Assembly (NCBI GenBank): GCA_943787595.1
Contig: CALSNA010000002.1
Span: forward strand, 186,001-250,000
Length of the DNA: 64,000 nt
Source: an uncultured Pseudomonadales bacterium
GTDB taxonomy: Bacteria; Pseudomonadota; Gammaproteobacteria; Pseudomonadales; Balneatricaceae
Direction of reading: 5' to 3'
A program made the translations under genes and the position numbers. Within the stretch, counting starts at the first letter, position 1. Each line of letters begins with the position of its first letter. The notes beneath the pieces are model-generated. The model did no database searches. It saw only the letters and a list, made by a program, of their open reading frames with translations, and was not told the origin of the DNA. Positions 8,391-18,195 of the stretch are shown piece after piece.

Positions 8391-8873
8391 ATGCAGCTAC
8401 ACGTTTTTGCCGTCGGCGGCACCATTGACAAAATTTATTACGATGCTCTTAGCAACTACACTATTGGTTCACCAGCTGCTGAGGAGATTTTCAACCGGAT
8501 CACGGTAAACTTCACCTATCAAGTCAGCAAGCTGGTACAAAAAGATAGTTTAGATATGACAGCTACTGATCAGTCTGAAATTTTGGCAGGAGTCCAAGCC
8601 AGCACCAGTAATCATATCGTAGTGACACATGGCACCGACACCATGGTGGAAACGGGTAAAGTGCTAAAGGCAGTAACAGGAAAGACCATCGTGATTACCG
8701 GCGCCATGCAACCAGCAATGTTTAAGCACACTGACGCAGATTTTAATCTGGGAGGCGCCGTAGCGTGCTGCCAAACGTTGCCTCCCGGAGTGTATATCTA
8801 CATGAATGGACGTGTGTATGATGTTGATCAAGTAAAAAAGAATCGTGACGCAGGACAATTTCAGGATTGTTAA
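8391..8873 (+). CDS. Short asparaginase-family protein
   Basis: A 160-residue protein equivalent to the N-terminal catalytic domain of type I/II L-asparaginases. The nucleophile motif is VGGTID (Thr near residue 11), the second motif is THGTDTM, and the lysine is in GKTIVITGAMQP. A single-domain form ending in the KN..A..F region is a known short family in Pseudomonas relatives, so this is probably full length rather than truncated. Deamidase activity is inferred from family motifs; the physiological substrate is unknown. An SD-like GGGTGGGA precedes the ATG. Confidence 0.85.
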   Translation: MQLHVFAVGGTIDKIYYDALSNYTIGSPAAEEIFNRITVNFTYQVSKLVQKDSLDMTATDQSEILAGVQASTSNHIVVTHGTDTMVETGKVLKAVTGKTIVITGAMQPAMFKHTDADFNLGGAVACCQTLPPGVYIYMNGRVYDVDQVKKNRDAGQFQDC

Positions 8874-9168
8874 ACCGTATTATGTTATGGATTGATAATG
8901 TTAATCCATTTTAAAATGATTTTCTTGAACCACTCACCGAATACAATTTATCTGCCTAAAAGGATAATCAGGTATTGAATTTCTAGTGGACTCACTAGAA
9001 ATAGCAGATGAAGGTGGCTATCACCGATTCCTTATAGTTTGAGCATATGGATTAATTCTGGAACATGTAACTGGGGCCAGAATCTGCCTTGTTCCGTTAT
9101 CATGCTGCGCTTGGGCTATCAGATCAGCTATTATTTTGGTTCATACAGACGCCCTTGGTTTACATTGA
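8874..9168. other. Convergent spacer with a perfect 10-bp inverted repeat
   Basis: Between the asparaginase gene and the convergent suhB. Positions 8979-9002 form ATTTCTAGTG-GACT-CACTAGAAAT, a perfect ten-base-pair stem with a four-base loop. Neither strand has a U-tract after it, so it is not a classical intrinsic terminator, although its place between converging genes would suit one. Nothing else was recognised. Confidence 0.6.
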
Positions 9169-9969
9169 CTAGGTCTGTTGTATTCGGTGGATCGACTGTA
9201 GTATCAATTTGAACAGTTTGGGGTTAGCAACCACCAGTTCATGCTGCTTCAGCGATTGTGAGTTGCCACTGAAATCCCCAACTAGTGCACCCGCCTCACG
9301 GGCGAGCAACTGCCCTGCTAGCACTGATTGTGTGGCAACTAGATTCATCCAGCAACCATCCAGTCGGCCTGCCGCAACATAAGCCAGCGTCATAGCACTA
9401 GCCATATTAAGGTAAATTTGTGCTCCCTGTTGCATTAAACATTGCTGCATAGCAATGCATTGATGGATAACTGTGGTATCTTGAGTAGCACCATAGGTAG
9501 TACCTAGCTGGGCGCCTGTTAGCTTATTGTGTTTGCTGGCCCTAATACGACATCCGTTAAGCTGGGCACCACAGCCTTTGCTGGCAGTGAATTCTTCCCC
9601 AGTTAGAGGACATAGCACAATGCTATGTTTTAGCACGCCCTGTTCATGGCAACTTAAGGTAAGCGCAAATAAGGGCAAGTTGTGGGCATATTGGTTAAGC
9701 CCATCAATTGCATTGATATGCCAGATATGACTACTGGGTTCAGTTGCCCCAGTAATAGTTTGAGTAGCGCTGCCAATGACTTGATGTTGTGGATACAGCT
9801 TCTGTATTTCGTAGGCTGCTGCTGCTTCTGCACTAACACAAACCTTAGTCAGGTAATGTTTGAGATCATGATTTTCAGCATGAATAAAATCCAATCGTTC
9901 TATAGCTCGGACAACTTGTCCACTGGCAGTGCGAGCGGCACGCAGACCGATGTTCAAAAGTGGTAACAT
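9169..9969 (-). CDS. suhB: SuhB-like protein, inositol monophosphatase fold with degenerate active site
   Basis: A 266-residue inositol-monophosphatase-fold protein aligned over its whole length with E. coli SuhB (MLPLLNIGLRAAR start, GAQLNG, LAYVAAGRLDG, AREAG). The Mg ligands are largely lost: the E. coli TEES segment (Glu67) is GSAT, the DPLDGT motif is NAIDGL (Asp84 becomes Asn86, Asp87 kept as Asp89), and the WD of the second motif (Asp212) is Gln-Ser (214-215). Phosphatase activity is therefore unlikely. SuhB also acts with Nus factors in rRNA antitermination, a role known not to need catalysis, which could explain retention. It is divergent from trmJ, as in Pseudomonas. Confidence 0.85.
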   Translation of the reverse strand: MLPLLNIGLRAARTASGQVVRAIERLDFIHAENHDLKHYLTKVCVSAEAAAAYEIQKLYPQHQVIGSATQTITGATEPSSHIWHINAIDGLNQYAHNLPLFALTLSCHEQGVLKHSIVLCPLTGEEFTASKGCGAQLNGCRIRASKHNKLTGAQLGTTYGATQDTTVIHQCIAMQQCLMQQGAQIYLNMASAMTLAYVAAGRLDGCWMNLVATQSVLAGQLLAREAGALVGDFSGNSQSLKQHELVVANPKLFKLILQSIHRIQQT

Positions 9970-10240
9970 GACAAAAAATCAATTTAGAGTTTATGTTTGG
10001 GACGTCACACGCTGGACGTAGCTAACTACAAAAAACCACAGGGCGATATTAAACAATGAAGGGACGCTTTTAAAATTAATCTCTACAGTATAAGTACTGA
10101 ACCATTTTAACCCTAAAACTGTTAGTTGAACACCCAATTTAGGCTGAGATATCAGATCACAAGTCTAAACAATCATTTTAAACCCTAACCAACAACAATC
10201 TAATCCACTTTAGTGGAGTCAACAATATGGAATTCTATTT

Positions 10241-10990
10241 ATGGTGCCATTTTCATCCATTCGTATTATCTTGGTTAATACATCGCATCCTGGCAATATT
10301 GGTGGCGTAGCGCGGGCCATGAAAAATATGGGTTTAGACAGTCTAGTACTTGTTCAGCCACAAGAATTTCCCAGTTCTAAAGCAGCAGCTCGGGCATCTG
10401 GGGCTACTGATATACTTGACAAAGCTCGTGTTGTCTCTAGTTTAGCAGAGGCAGTGTCAGATTGTAGTTTTGTAATTGGAACAAGTGCCCGTAGCCGTCA
10501 TATTCGCTGGCCACTACAGAATCCACGAGAAATAGCAAACCAAATATTAACAGAGGCATGCCACAATCAAGTGGCACTGATATTCGGTACAGAATCTAGC
10601 GGGCTTACCAATGCTGAGTTGCAACAATGCCATGTTCATATGCATATTCCTGCTGTGACCAGCTTTAGTTCCATTAACCTAGCTATGGCAGTACAAATCA
10701 TCGGTTATGAACTACGCATGTCTTGGCTAGCCGATCAGTGTGATAATAGTAAACAGCAACAAGGTATAGATAAGAATATTGCACTTGCCACTGTGTCTGA
10801 GATTGAACACATGTTTGAACATCTACAACAGACCCTAGTGGATATTGATTTCCTAAATTTGGAAAACCCTAAACAACTCATGGTGCGTTTGCGGCGATTA
10901 TACTTACGAGCTCGCCTTGATAAGACTGAGGTCAATATTATGCGTGGAATCTTAACGGCTACACAAAAATTATTGAAAAATCGCAATTGA
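10241..10990 (+). CDS. trmJ: tRNA (cytidine/uridine-2'-O-)-methyltransferase TrmJ
   Basis: A 249-residue SPOUT-class methyltransferase that 2'-O-methylates position 32 of tRNAs using S-adenosylmethionine. Family landmarks are ILVNTSHPGNIGGVARAMKN at the N-terminus, the trefoil-knot segment ALIFGTESSGLTN, and the IPAVTSFSSINLAMAVQ cofactor-site motif. The C-terminal ~80 residues form the dimerisation helix region. It is divergent from suhB and followed by cysE about 60 bases later, the usual gamma-proteobacterial order ahead of isc. Confidence 0.93.
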   Translation: MVPFSSIRIILVNTSHPGNIGGVARAMKNMGLDSLVLVQPQEFPSSKAAARASGATDILDKARVVSSLAEAVSDCSFVIGTSARSRHIRWPLQNPREIANQILTEACHNQVALIFGTESSGLTNAELQQCHVHMHIPAVTSFSSINLAMAVQIIGYELRMSWLADQCDNSKQQQGIDKNIALATVSEIEHMFEHLQQTLVDIDFLNLENPKQLMVRLRRLYLRARLDKTEVNIMRGILTATQKLLKNRN

Positions 10991-11051
10991 TCTTGATTGA
11001 GTCTATTATGATCATTTAAAGGTTCTATCTAACTCTTTGGCAAGGTAATCC

Positions 11052-11849
11052 ATGTTTAGACACTTAAAAGAAGATATCACATCAGTATTTCGCCGAGATC
11101 CGGCAGCACGTAATTTTATTGAAGTGTTGACCTGCTATCCTGGCCTACATGCTGTATTAATGCACCGGATTTCACACTGGTGCTGGCAGTATAGATTAAA
11201 GTGGTTAGCACGTTTTCTTTCTACTGTGACGCGCTGGTTCACAGGTATCGAAATTCACCCAGGAGCTACAATTGGACATCGCGTATTTATCGATCATGGT
11301 ATGGGCGTTGTGATTGGTGAAACTGCCATTGTTGGTGATGATGTAACACTTTATCAAGGAGTTACCCTAGGTGGTACAACCTGGAATAAGGGCAAACGCC
11401 ATCCAACTTTGCACGATGGCGTAGTTGTAGGCGCTGGAGCCAAGTTGCTTGGCCCCTTCATTGTGGGGCGCAATGCGCGTATTGGCTCTAATGCAGTAGT
11501 TATCAAACCGGTACCCACAAACGCTACAGTGGTCGGCATTCCTGCACGCATTATTAATCGAAGTAAGGCAACAGAGCAAACTGATCAGACTGCAGATCAA
11601 CACAGCTCCCAAATGGGCTTTGATGCCTACGGATTGACTGCCGATACACCTGATCCAGTGGCGCTATCCATCACCTCCATGAAAAAAAACATTGAAGTAA
11701 TTGATCAGAAAATGGCGTGTATGTCACAGAAGTTACAGGAACTGGACAGCAGCTTTGCAGCTCAATCACTCACGACATCACAGGTTAAGGACGTTGTACA
11801 ATCACTCAATACTGATAGTAACACGCAATATCCTAAGCCGTTAAGTTGA
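11052..11849 (+). CDS. cysE: Serine O-acetyltransferase
   Basis: A 265-residue enzyme making O-acetylserine from serine and acetyl-CoA, the first step of cysteine synthesis. An N-terminal helical domain ([23 protein letters not shown]) precedes a left-handed beta-helix of hexapeptide repeats ([20 protein letters not shown] and GVTLGGT). The catalytic His-Asp region is in the IDHG motif. The tail beyond about residue 180 is longer than needed for catalysis and ends in a helical, acidic region, as in short Pseudomonas-type CysE. Located directly upstream of iscR; it supplies the cysteine used by IscS. Confidence 0.93.
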   Translation: MFRHLKEDITSVFRRDPAARNFIEVLTCYPGLHAVLMHRISHWCWQYRLKWLARFLSTVTRWFTGIEIHPGATIGHRVFIDHGMGVVIGETAIVGDDVTLYQGVTLGGTTWNKGKRHPTLHDGVVVGAGAKLLGPFIVGRNARIGSNAVVIKPVPTNATVVGIPARIINRSKATEQTDQTADQHSSQMGFDAYGLTADTPDPVALSITSMKKNIEVIDQKMACMSQKLQELDSSFAAQSLTTSQVKDVVQSLNTDSNTQYPKPLS

Positions 11850-11989
11850 TAAGAATGGAGCAAAAATCTTTAATTTACACTAAATTTCACCACAAATTGC
11901 TGACTAATCACAATCCAGCTTAAGCTGAAGCATTTAACTTGAACATGGCTACCATAATTTGGATCATAGTGTGAATTCTATCAAGACTA

Positions 11990-12022
11990 ATACTTGACCA
12001 GATTAGTAGGTTATTTTACAAT
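11990..12022 (+). promoter_or_regulatory. iscR promoter with overlapping type 1 IscR-binding site
   Basis: A -35 TTGACC (11994-11999) and -10 TACAAT (12017-12022) are separated by exactly 17 bases, about 30 bases before the iscR ATG. Positions 11990-12014 fit the enterobacterial type 1 IscR palindrome (ATASYYGACT...YAGTCRRSTAT, as remembered) at about 21 of 25 positions. This predicts autorepression of the isc operon by [2Fe-2S]-IscR. Confidence 0.75.
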
Positions 12023-12051
12023 AATCGTGTTATTCAATTGGACGTTGTTCA

Positions 12052-12525
12052 ATGAAGCTAACCACCAAAGGACGTTATGCTGTCACAGCAATGCTTGATC
12101 TGGCGCTGAATGATCATAGTGATATTCCAGTAAATCTAGCAGATATATCTAAGCGCCAGCTTATATCACTATCCTACTTGGAACAGCTATTTGCCAAGTT
12201 ACGCCGCAAGAATCTAGTCATTAGCGTACGCGGTCCTGGTGGTGGTTATAATCTAAGTCGTAGTAGCAACAAGATTTTCGTTTCTGAAGTAATCGACGCT
12301 GTCAATGATAATGTTGATGCTACAGGTTGTCAGGGTGGCGTACCATGTCAAGATGGTAAAATATGCCTAACACACCATTTTTGGAACGAATTGAGTCAAA
12401 AAATCCATATATTCCTGAGTGATGTGAGCTTAGCTGATCTAGTAAAACGAACTGACGTACAAAAAGTATCCCAGTTGCAGCAAAGTAAATGTAACAGTTC
12501 ATTGATGCTAAAGAATTTGCCTTAG
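12052..12525 (+). CDS. iscR: Fe-S cluster assembly transcriptional regulator IscR
   Basis: A 157-residue Rrf2-family regulator. The winged helix-turn-helix covers residues 1-70 (MKLTTKGRYAVTAMLDLA...RGPGGGYNL). The [2Fe-2S] ligands are Cys93, Cys99, Cys105 and His108, matching E. coli Cys92/98/104 and His107 with a one-residue offset. It represses the isc operon when the cluster is bound. It is preceded by a good IscR-type promoter and followed by iscS after 76 bases. Confidence 0.95.
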   Translation: MKLTTKGRYAVTAMLDLALNDHSDIPVNLADISKRQLISLSYLEQLFAKLRRKNLVISVRGPGGGYNLSRSSNKIFVSEVIDAVNDNVDATGCQGGVPCQDGKICLTHHFWNELSQKIHIFLSDVSLADLVKRTDVQKVSQLQQSKCNSSLMLKNLP

Positions 12526-12601
12526 GAACAAACGTTTATAATGTTAATCAATAACAAATTTAATGTAATTTGTTTTACGTAGAACGTAGGAATGAGACGC
12601 A

Positions 12602-13816
12602 ATGAAATTACCTTTATACTTTGATTACTCATCGACTACTCCGGTAGATCCTCGGGTAGCAGATAAGATGTATGACTGCCTGACCAAAGAAGGCAACTTT
12701 GGTAACGCAGCCTCACGCTCCCATGCGTATGGCTGGCAATCTGAGGAAGCTGTCGAATATGCACGCCGACAGGTAGCAGAATTGATTCATTCAGACCCAC
12801 GAGAAATTGTCTGGACTTCCGGCGCCACTGAATCGGATAACTTGGCTATCAAGGGAGTAGCTTATTTTCATCACAAGCAAGGCAAACATATAATTACCTC
12901 TAAAATTGAGCATAAGGCAGTGTTAGATACCTGTCGGCAACTGGAACGGGAAGGTTATGATGTAACTTATCTAGAGCCTGACAGCAAAGGTGTCATCAGC
13001 CCCACACAGGTCGGCAGTGCATTGCGTGATGATACAATTCTGGTGTCACTCATGCATGTGAACAATGAAATTGGTGTAGTCACCGATATTACATCTATTG
13101 GGGAAATTACCCGGGCTAATAAGGTATTGTTTCACGTTGATGCTGCTCAAAGTGCGGGCAAAATACCTATCGATATGACTGCCATGAAAGTCGATCTTAT
13201 GTCCTTTACAGCACATAAGATTTATGGACCAAAAGGGATAGGTGCTCTGTATGTACAGCGTAAGCCACGGGTACGTTTGGCAGCACAAATCCATGGTGGT
13301 GGTCATGAAAGAGGCATGCGTTCAGGCACCCTAGCCACGCACCAGATTGTTGGCATGGGTGAAGCTTTTGCATTAGCCAAGGCAGAAATGAAAGCTGACC
13401 ACGAACACATCCTTATTCTACGTGAACGTCTATGGGACGGAGTGAAGGATATAGAAGAAGTTTACATGAATGGCCATCCACAGCAGCGTATTGCTGGATT
13501 AGCTAACATTAGCTTCAACTTCGTTGAAGGTGAATCTCTGCTGATGTCATTACGGGACTTAGCAGTATCGTCTGGTTCAGCGTGTACTTCAGCTAGCCTT
13601 GAGCCATCTTATGTATTGCGAGCTATAGGTCTTAATGATGAATTAGCCCATAGTTCTATCCGATTTAGCCTAGGTCGTTTTACTACTGAGGCCGAGGTTG
13701 ACCATGCGATTGAGCAAATCCGCACTGCAGTTGAAAAGTTACGTAAACTTTCACCTCTGTGGGATATGTACAAAGATGGGGTGGATTTAAATAGTATAAA
13801 GTGGGCTGCACACTGA
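12602..13816 (+). CDS. iscS: Cysteine desulfurase IscS
   Basis: A 404-residue pyridoxal-phosphate enzyme that removes sulfur from cysteine for Fe-S clusters and thiolated tRNAs. The start [20 protein letters not shown] is typical. The PLP lysine is in [12 protein letters not shown] and the persulfide cysteine is in [17 protein letters not shown] (about residue 328). The C-terminal [13 protein letters not shown] tail, which contacts IscU, is intact. Second gene of the isc operon. Confidence 0.97.
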   Translation: MKLPLYFDYSSTTPVDPRVADKMYDCLTKEGNFGNAASRSHAYGWQSEEAVEYARRQVAELIHSDPREIVWTSGATESDNLAIKGVAYFHHKQGKHIITSKIEHKAVLDTCRQLEREGYDVTYLEPDSKGVISPTQVGSALRDDTILVSLMHVNNEIGVVTDITSIGEITRANKVLFHVDAAQSAGKIPIDMTAMKVDLMSFTAHKIYGPKGIGALYVQRKPRVRLAAQIHGGGHERGMRSGTLATHQIVGMGEAFALAKAEMKADHEHILILRERLWDGVKDIEEVYMNGHPQQRIAGLANISFNFVEGESLLMSLRDLAVSSGSACTSASLEPSYVLRAIGLNDELAHSSIRFSLGRFTTEAEVDHAIEQIRTAVEKLRKLSPLWDMYKDGVDLNSIKWAAH

Positions 13817-13890
13817 TAAAAAGCAGTAATTTTAAGTATTCTAGAATCTGGCTTAGATTATGTCTTAAGCACTTTTAAGAGGACTATGTT

Positions 13891-14271
13891 GTGGCTTACA
13901 GCGACCAAGTTATAGATCATTATGAAAACCCCCGTAATGTTGGCAAGATGGATGAGAAAGATGCCGGTGTTGGAACTGGTATGGTAGGTGCTCCTGCCTG
14001 TGGTGATGTCATGCGATTGCAAATCAAGGTCAGTGATGAAGGAGTGATTGAAGACGCCAAGTTCAAGACTTATGGTTGTGGCTCTGCTATTGCCAGCAGC
14101 TCTCTAGTAACTGAGTGGGTGAAAGGTATGACAGTAGATCAAGCACAGCAAATTCGTAATACTGCCATATCACAAGAGTTAGCTTTGCCACCGGTAAAAA
14201 TTCATTGTTCTGTGCTGGCCGAAGATGCCATCAAAGCTGCCATCAATGATTACAAGAGCAAGCAGTCATGA
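13891..14271 (+). CDS. iscU: Fe-S cluster scaffold protein IscU
   Basis: A 126-residue scaffold on which IscS sulfur and iron form the nascent cluster. The three ligand cysteines are Cys37 (APACGD), Cys63 (YGCGSA) and Cys106 (HCSVLA), with Asp39 next to the first. The HscA-recognised LPPVK motif is at 99-103. It starts with GTG after an AAGAGG ribosome-binding site, and its stop overlaps the iscA ATG by four bases, suggesting translational coupling. Confidence 0.96.
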   Translation: MAYSDQVIDHYENPRNVGKMDEKDAGVGTGMVGAPACGDVMRLQIKVSDEGVIEDAKFKTYGCGSAIASSSLVTEWVKGMTVDQAQQIRNTAISQELALPPVKIHCSVLAEDAIKAAINDYKSKQS

Positions 14272-14606
14272 GTGGAAATCAGTTAGCTATTTCCATGACC
14301 CAGACAGCAATTGATCATGTCCATCAGTATATAAAAAAGCGTGGTCATGGTGAAGGAATCAGACTGGGCATCCGCACTACAGGCTGCTCTGGTATGGCAT
14401 ATGTGCTTGAATTTGTTGACCAAACGGATGAAAGTGATCGAATATTTGAAAAATCCGGGATCAAAATTGTGGTCGACCCCAAGAGTTTGATTTATTTGCG
14501 AGGTACTGAGCTGGATTATGTTAGAGAAGGACTTAATGAGGGTTTTAGGTTCAATAATCCAAATGTTAAAAGTGAATGTGGCTGTGGCGAAAGTTTCAAT
14601 GTTTAA
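14268..14606 (+). CDS. iscA: Fe-S cluster assembly carrier IscA
   Basis: A 112-residue A-type carrier that passes clusters to target proteins. The family cysteines are present in TTGCSGMAY and the C-terminal CGCGESF. The length is a few residues more than E. coli IscA because of a short N-terminal extension (MSGNQ). ATGA overlap with iscU. Confidence 0.96.
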   Translation: MSGNQLAISMTQTAIDHVHQYIKKRGHGEGIRLGIRTTGCSGMAYVLEFVDQTDESDRIFEKSGIKIVVDPKSLIYLRGTELDYVREGLNEGFRFNNPNVKSECGCGESFNV

Positions 14607-14673
14607 AATTGGGGCTTTAACCGATCTACCTTAGACCATCCACCACACAATAACACGTCAACAAGGCTTGGCT

Positions 14674-15207
14674 ATGGATATAAAGCAAAATTTCTTTCAG
14701 CTATATAGCCTACCCCGTTGCTATGCCGTTGACTTGAGCCAACTTCAAAATCGCCATCGACAATTACAACGGAAATTCCATCCGGATCGATATGTCACTG
14801 CTACAACCGCCGACCAACGTCTTGCGGTACAAGTTACTGCATACCTGAATCAAGCCTTCAAGACATTGAAAAACCCTGTAGCTAGGGGAGTCTATTTACT
14901 GGAACTGGCTGGGCTTGAGCCCCTAGCAGTAAGCAAGACTCAAATGCCTGCCGATTTCTTACTGCAACAAATATCCCTTCGGGAATCCATTGACGATCTG
15001 CCAAAATCATTAAATATGGATCAGGATATCAGTGAACTTTTTAATCGTTTACAACAGCAATATAAAGCCATTGAAATAGAGTTTGCTAACACTTACGGCA
15101 ATGGTGAGTTGTCAAAGGCAGAAGTGGCTATTCGTAAGTTGCAGTTTATGGAACGATTAGAACAACAGTTGCAATTGCAGGCAGAAGTGTTGATGGAACT
15201 AAAATAA
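14674..15207 (+). CDS. hscB: Fe-S co-chaperone HscB
   Basis: A 177-residue J-domain co-chaperone that brings IscU to HscA and stimulates its ATPase. The J-domain HPD motif is at residues 36-38 (KFHPDRY). The C-terminal IscU-binding helices include the L..QI.LRE segment. ATG at 14674 is chosen over the in-frame TTG at 14668 because the AAGG box lies seven bases before the ATG but only one before the TTG. Confidence 0.93.
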   Translation: MDIKQNFFQLYSLPRCYAVDLSQLQNRHRQLQRKFHPDRYVTATTADQRLAVQVTAYLNQAFKTLKNPVARGVYLLELAGLEPLAVSKTQMPADFLLQQISLRESIDDLPKSLNMDQDISELFNRLQQQYKAIEIEFANTYGNGELSKAEVAIRKLQFMERLEQQLQLQAEVLMELK

Positions 15208-15236
15208 TGGCCAACGAACTGGAACGATAATTATTT

Positions 15237-17129
15237 ATGGCACTGTTACAAATTTCTGAACCTAGTCAGAGTAGTAAACCTAACCAGCGCAAGTTAGCGG
15301 TGGGTATTGATTTGGGCACCACTAATTCCCTGATAGCTATAGTCCGTAGTGGTCAAGCTGATACCCTGCCAGACATCAATGGTAACCATTTGTTGCCATC
15401 AATAGTCCGATTTCGTAAGCACACTTATCCTCAGGTAGGACATTCAGCCAAGAATCACATTATTGATGATGCAGCCAATACCGTTGTTTCAGTAAAACGT
15501 TTGATGGGTCGTGGTGTGCAAGATGTTAAAAGTTTGAGCAATAGTCTGCCCTATGCATTTGAACAGGGCAACCAAGGTATGCTCATGTTAAAGACTATAG
15601 CTGGACAAAAAAGTCCTGTTCAGGTTGCAGCAGAAATATTAAGGACCCTAGTGGAACATGGTGAGACCAGTCTCGGAGGGAAGTTGGAAGGCGCTGTTAT
15701 TACTGTACCCGCTTATTTTAACGACGCTCAACGCCAAGCCACCAAGGATGCTGCTAAGCTAGCTGGTGTATCAGTATTGAGGCTCCTGAATGAACCCACA
15801 GCTGCTGCAGTTGCCTATGGGCTTGAACATAAACAAAATGCTACTGTAGCTGTTTTTGATTTGGGTGGTGGCACCTTTGATATTTCTGTCCTAAAAATGG
15901 AAAAAGGGGTTTTTGAAGTACTAGCCACAGACGGAGACTCTGCCCTTGGGGGTGACGATTTTGATTATGCTATTGCCACATGGATATGCGGGAATCTAGG
16001 CCTTGAGGCTGAACTGAACTTGCCACAACAACGCTATCTTTTATGCCAAGCCAGAATGGCTAAAGAAGCATTATGCAAAACTGAAAGTATTGTCATACCA
16101 CTTGATCAGTGGCCTTCCAGCAACGCTACTGTCGCCCTGCCGCAAGATCAAATTCTACTATCGCTTGAACAAATGAATGAGTTGTTGGATCCGATCATTG
16201 ATCGTACCATATCAGTTTGCAAGCAAACCCTAAAATCTGCAGAAGTCACTATTACTAATTTAGACCAAGTAATATTAGTGGGAGGGTCTACGCGCACCTT
16301 GCGAGTGAGACAACAGGTATCGGCATTCTTTCAATGCCAGCCCCTGACCAGTATTGACCCAGACCGGATTGTTGCCATTGGGGCTGCACGACAGGCGGAT
16401 GTTCTGGTAGGTAATAAGAATCACGATGAATTGCTATTACTTGATGTATTACCGCTGTCTTTAGGCTTAGAAACGATGGGAGGGTTAGTTGAACGGATAA
16501 TTGAACGCAACAGTCCCATTCCAGCAGCCCAGGCACAGGAATTTACAACCTATCAAGATGGTCAGACCGCCATGATGATTCATGTATTACAAGGAGAACG
16601 TGAGTTAGTGCAAAACTGCCGATCATTAGCTCGTTTTGAATTACAGGGTATTCCACCGATGGTGGCTGGAAGTGCAAAAATCAGGGTTACGTTCCAAGTA
16701 GATGCTGATGGCCTGTTGAATGTCAGTGCCAGGGAACTATCCAGTAATATAGTCAGCGAGATACAAGTACAGCCATCCTATGGCTTGACAGAAGATCAAA
16801 TGGCCACAATGTTGCAGGATGCTTGGGGATATGCTGAAACGGATCAGATTAGTCGTGGTTTGCATGAGCAGAAAGTTAAAGCTGAACGTCTTATCATAGC
16901 CCTTGAAAAAGCACTTGAAGCTGATGGTGAGCGGTTACTAACACAAGACCAGCTGGTGAAATTACGCAAGGGCTTACAAACACTTGCGAATTTAAGTGCT
17001 GGACAAGACCATGAGGCTCTTGCCAAGGGTGTGGATCAGCTGACCAAAGCCAGTGACGAATTTGCCGCACTGCGTATGGATGAGAGTATCCGACAGGCAC
17101 TAGCGGGCCAACCGATAAACGTGATTTAA
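15237..17129 (+). CDS. hscA: Fe-S cluster chaperone HscA (Hsp70 family)
   Basis: A 630-residue specialised Hsp70 that acts on the LPPVK motif of IscU to release or transfer the cluster. The nucleotide-binding domain carries [12 protein letters not shown] (phosphate 1), [14 protein letters not shown] (phosphate 2) and [13 protein letters not shown] (adenosine motif). The substrate-binding domain starts near the [18 protein letters not shown] segment. The longer N-terminus before GIDLGTT is usual for HscA. Lies 29 bases after hscB. Confidence 0.96.
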   Translation: MALLQISEPSQSSKPNQRKLAVGIDLGTTNSLIAIVRSGQADTLPDINGNHLLPSIVRFRKHTYPQVGHSAKNHIIDDAANTVVSVKRLMGRGVQDVKSLSNSLPYAFEQGNQGMLMLKTIAGQKSPVQVAAEILRTLVEHGETSLGGKLEGAVITVPAYFNDAQRQATKDAAKLAGVSVLRLLNEPTAAAVAYGLEHKQNATVAVFDLGGGTFDISVLKMEKGVFEVLATDGDSALGGDDFDYAIATWICGNLGLEAELNLPQQRYLLCQARMAKEALCKTESIVIPLDQWPSSNATVALPQDQILLSLEQMNELLDPIIDRTISVCKQTLKSAEVTITNLDQVILVGGSTRTLRVRQQVSAFFQCQPLTSIDPDRIVAIGAARQADVLVGNKNHDELLLLDVLPLSLGLETMGGLVERIIERNSPIPAAQAQEFTTYQDGQTAMMIHVLQGERELVQNCRSLARFELQGIPPMVAGSAKIRVTFQVDADGLLNVSARELSSNIVSEIQVQPSYGLTEDQMATMLQDAWGYAETDQISRGLHEQKVKAERLIIALEKALEADGERLLTQDQLVKLRKGLQTLANLSAGQDHEALAKGVDQLTKASDEFAALRMDESIRQALAGQPINVI

Positions 17130-17150
17130 TAACTAGTGAAGAAACATTTT

Positions 17151-17489
17151 ATGCCACAAGTCATTTTTTTGCCGCATGATGAACTGTGTCCTGGTGGGGA
17201 AGTAATTGAAGCCGAACCAGGAAAGAGTATTCTTGATTTAGCCCTGCTCCATGGCATAGAGCTTGAGCATGCCTGTGAGAAGTCATGCGCCTGTACTACT
17301 TGTCATGTTATTGTTAGAGAGGGCTTTGAATCATTATCTGAGTCTGATGAACTGGAAGATGACATGCTGGACAAAGCTTGGGGACTGGAACCTGAATCAA
17401 GGCTAGGCTGCCAAGCGCTGTTGGCTGATGAAGATCTAGTCGTGGAATTCCCACGTTATACTATTAATATTGTATCGGAAAACCACTGA
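17151..17489 (+). CDS. fdx: Isc-type [2Fe-2S] ferredoxin
   Basis: A 112-residue adrenodoxin-like ferredoxin that supplies electrons for cluster assembly. The ligands are Cys42, Cys48, Cys51 and Cys87 in EHACEKSCACTTCHVIV and RLGCQAL. Start MPQVIFLPHDELCP agrees with Pseudomonas Fdx, so ATG 17151 is preferred over a GTG at 17136 that would add five residues. Downstream of hscA by 21 bases. Confidence 0.95.
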   Translation: MPQVIFLPHDELCPGGEVIEAEPGKSILDLALLHGIELEHACEKSCACTTCHVIVREGFESLSESDELEDDMLDKAWGLEPESRLGCQALLADEDLVVEFPRYTINIVSENH

Positions 17490-17513
17490 CTGCAATAACT
17501 GGGAGCTGCTAAA

Positions 17514-17714
17514 ATGAAGTTACGTTGGACAGATAGCTTGGAGATTGCTATGGCATTGCAAGAACATCACCCAACAATTAATCCACAATATATTCGCTTT
17601 ACTGAACTACGACAGTGGATTATGACACTGCCTGAGTTTGAAGACCAACCAGAGCATTGTGGTGAGAAAATTCTTGAAGCCATACAAATGGCTTGGATTG
17701 AAGAGATGGATTAA
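17514..17714 (+). CDS. iscX: Fe-S assembly protein IscX
   Basis: A 66-residue acidic helical protein, the last gene of the isc operon. It binds IscS and iron and modulates desulfurase activity. The DxxEIA and [14 protein letters not shown] segments are those of the IscX/YfhJ family, and the length is normal. It is preceded by a GGGAGC ribosome-binding site. Confidence 0.93.
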   Translation: MKLRWTDSLEIAMALQEHHPTINPQYIRFTELRQWIMTLPEFEDQPEHCGEKILEAIQMAWIEEMD

Positions 17715-17751
17715 CGTTTTGCCTGGGCTATTCATTCGCCAGAAATCGGCG

Positions 17752-17757
17752 TATAAT
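17752..17757 (+). promoter_or_regulatory. Likely -10 element of an ndk promoter
   Basis: TATAAT lies 30 bases before the ndk start. The -35 region is poor (TATTCA at a 17-base spacing). It overlaps the end of the isc operon, so ndk may also be transcribed by read-through. Confidence 0.4.
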
Positions 17758-17787
17758 TTTTTGATTCACTTAGTCACGGAGAACATT

Positions 17788-18195
17788 ATGGCAATAGAAC
17801 GCACACTTTCTATTATTAAGCCTGACGCTGTAAGCAAAAACGTAATCGGAAAAATATTATCCCGCTTTGAAACAAACGGTTTGAAAGTGGCTGAAATGCA
17901 AATGAAATTGCTTTCTAAACCTGAAGCTGAAGGCTTTTATGCAGAACATAAGGGACGACCATTTTTTAATGACTTAGTTACCTTTATGACGTCAGGTCCA
18001 GTGGTTGTGCAAATTCTAGAAGGGGAAAATGCGGTTAACAAAAACCGTGAACTGATGGGTTCCACCAATCCAAAAGAAGCAGCCAAGGGCACTATACGTC
18101 GTGATTTTGCGTCTTCTATTGATGCCAATGCAGTGCATGGATCTGACTCCACTGCTTCTGCTATCCGTGAAATAACCTATTTTTTTGATAGTTAA
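17788..18195 (+). CDS. ndk: Nucleoside diphosphate kinase
   Basis: A 135-residue enzyme that equilibrates nucleoside tri- and diphosphates. It has the opening [15 protein letters not shown] and the phosphorylated His117 in NAVHGSDS. The C-terminus ends at EITYFFDS, several residues shorter than the ~141-143 of Pseudomonas-type enzymes. The ATG (17788) follows a GGAG box, and an upstream in-frame extension to 17638 is rejected because it overlaps iscX. Confidence 0.95.
   Translation: MAIERTLSIIKPDAVSKNVIGKILSRFETNGLKVAEMQMKLLSKPEAEGFYAEHKGRPFFNDLVTFMTSGPVVVQILEGENAVNKNRELMGSTNPKEAAKGTIRRDFASSIDANAVHGSDSTASAIREITYFFDS

Noticed and set aside
8391..8873. Asparaginase as a truncated pseudogene
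   Set aside because: Single-domain ~160-residue asparaginase-family proteins with the same C-terminal end are known in Pseudomonas relatives, and the catalytic motifs are intact.
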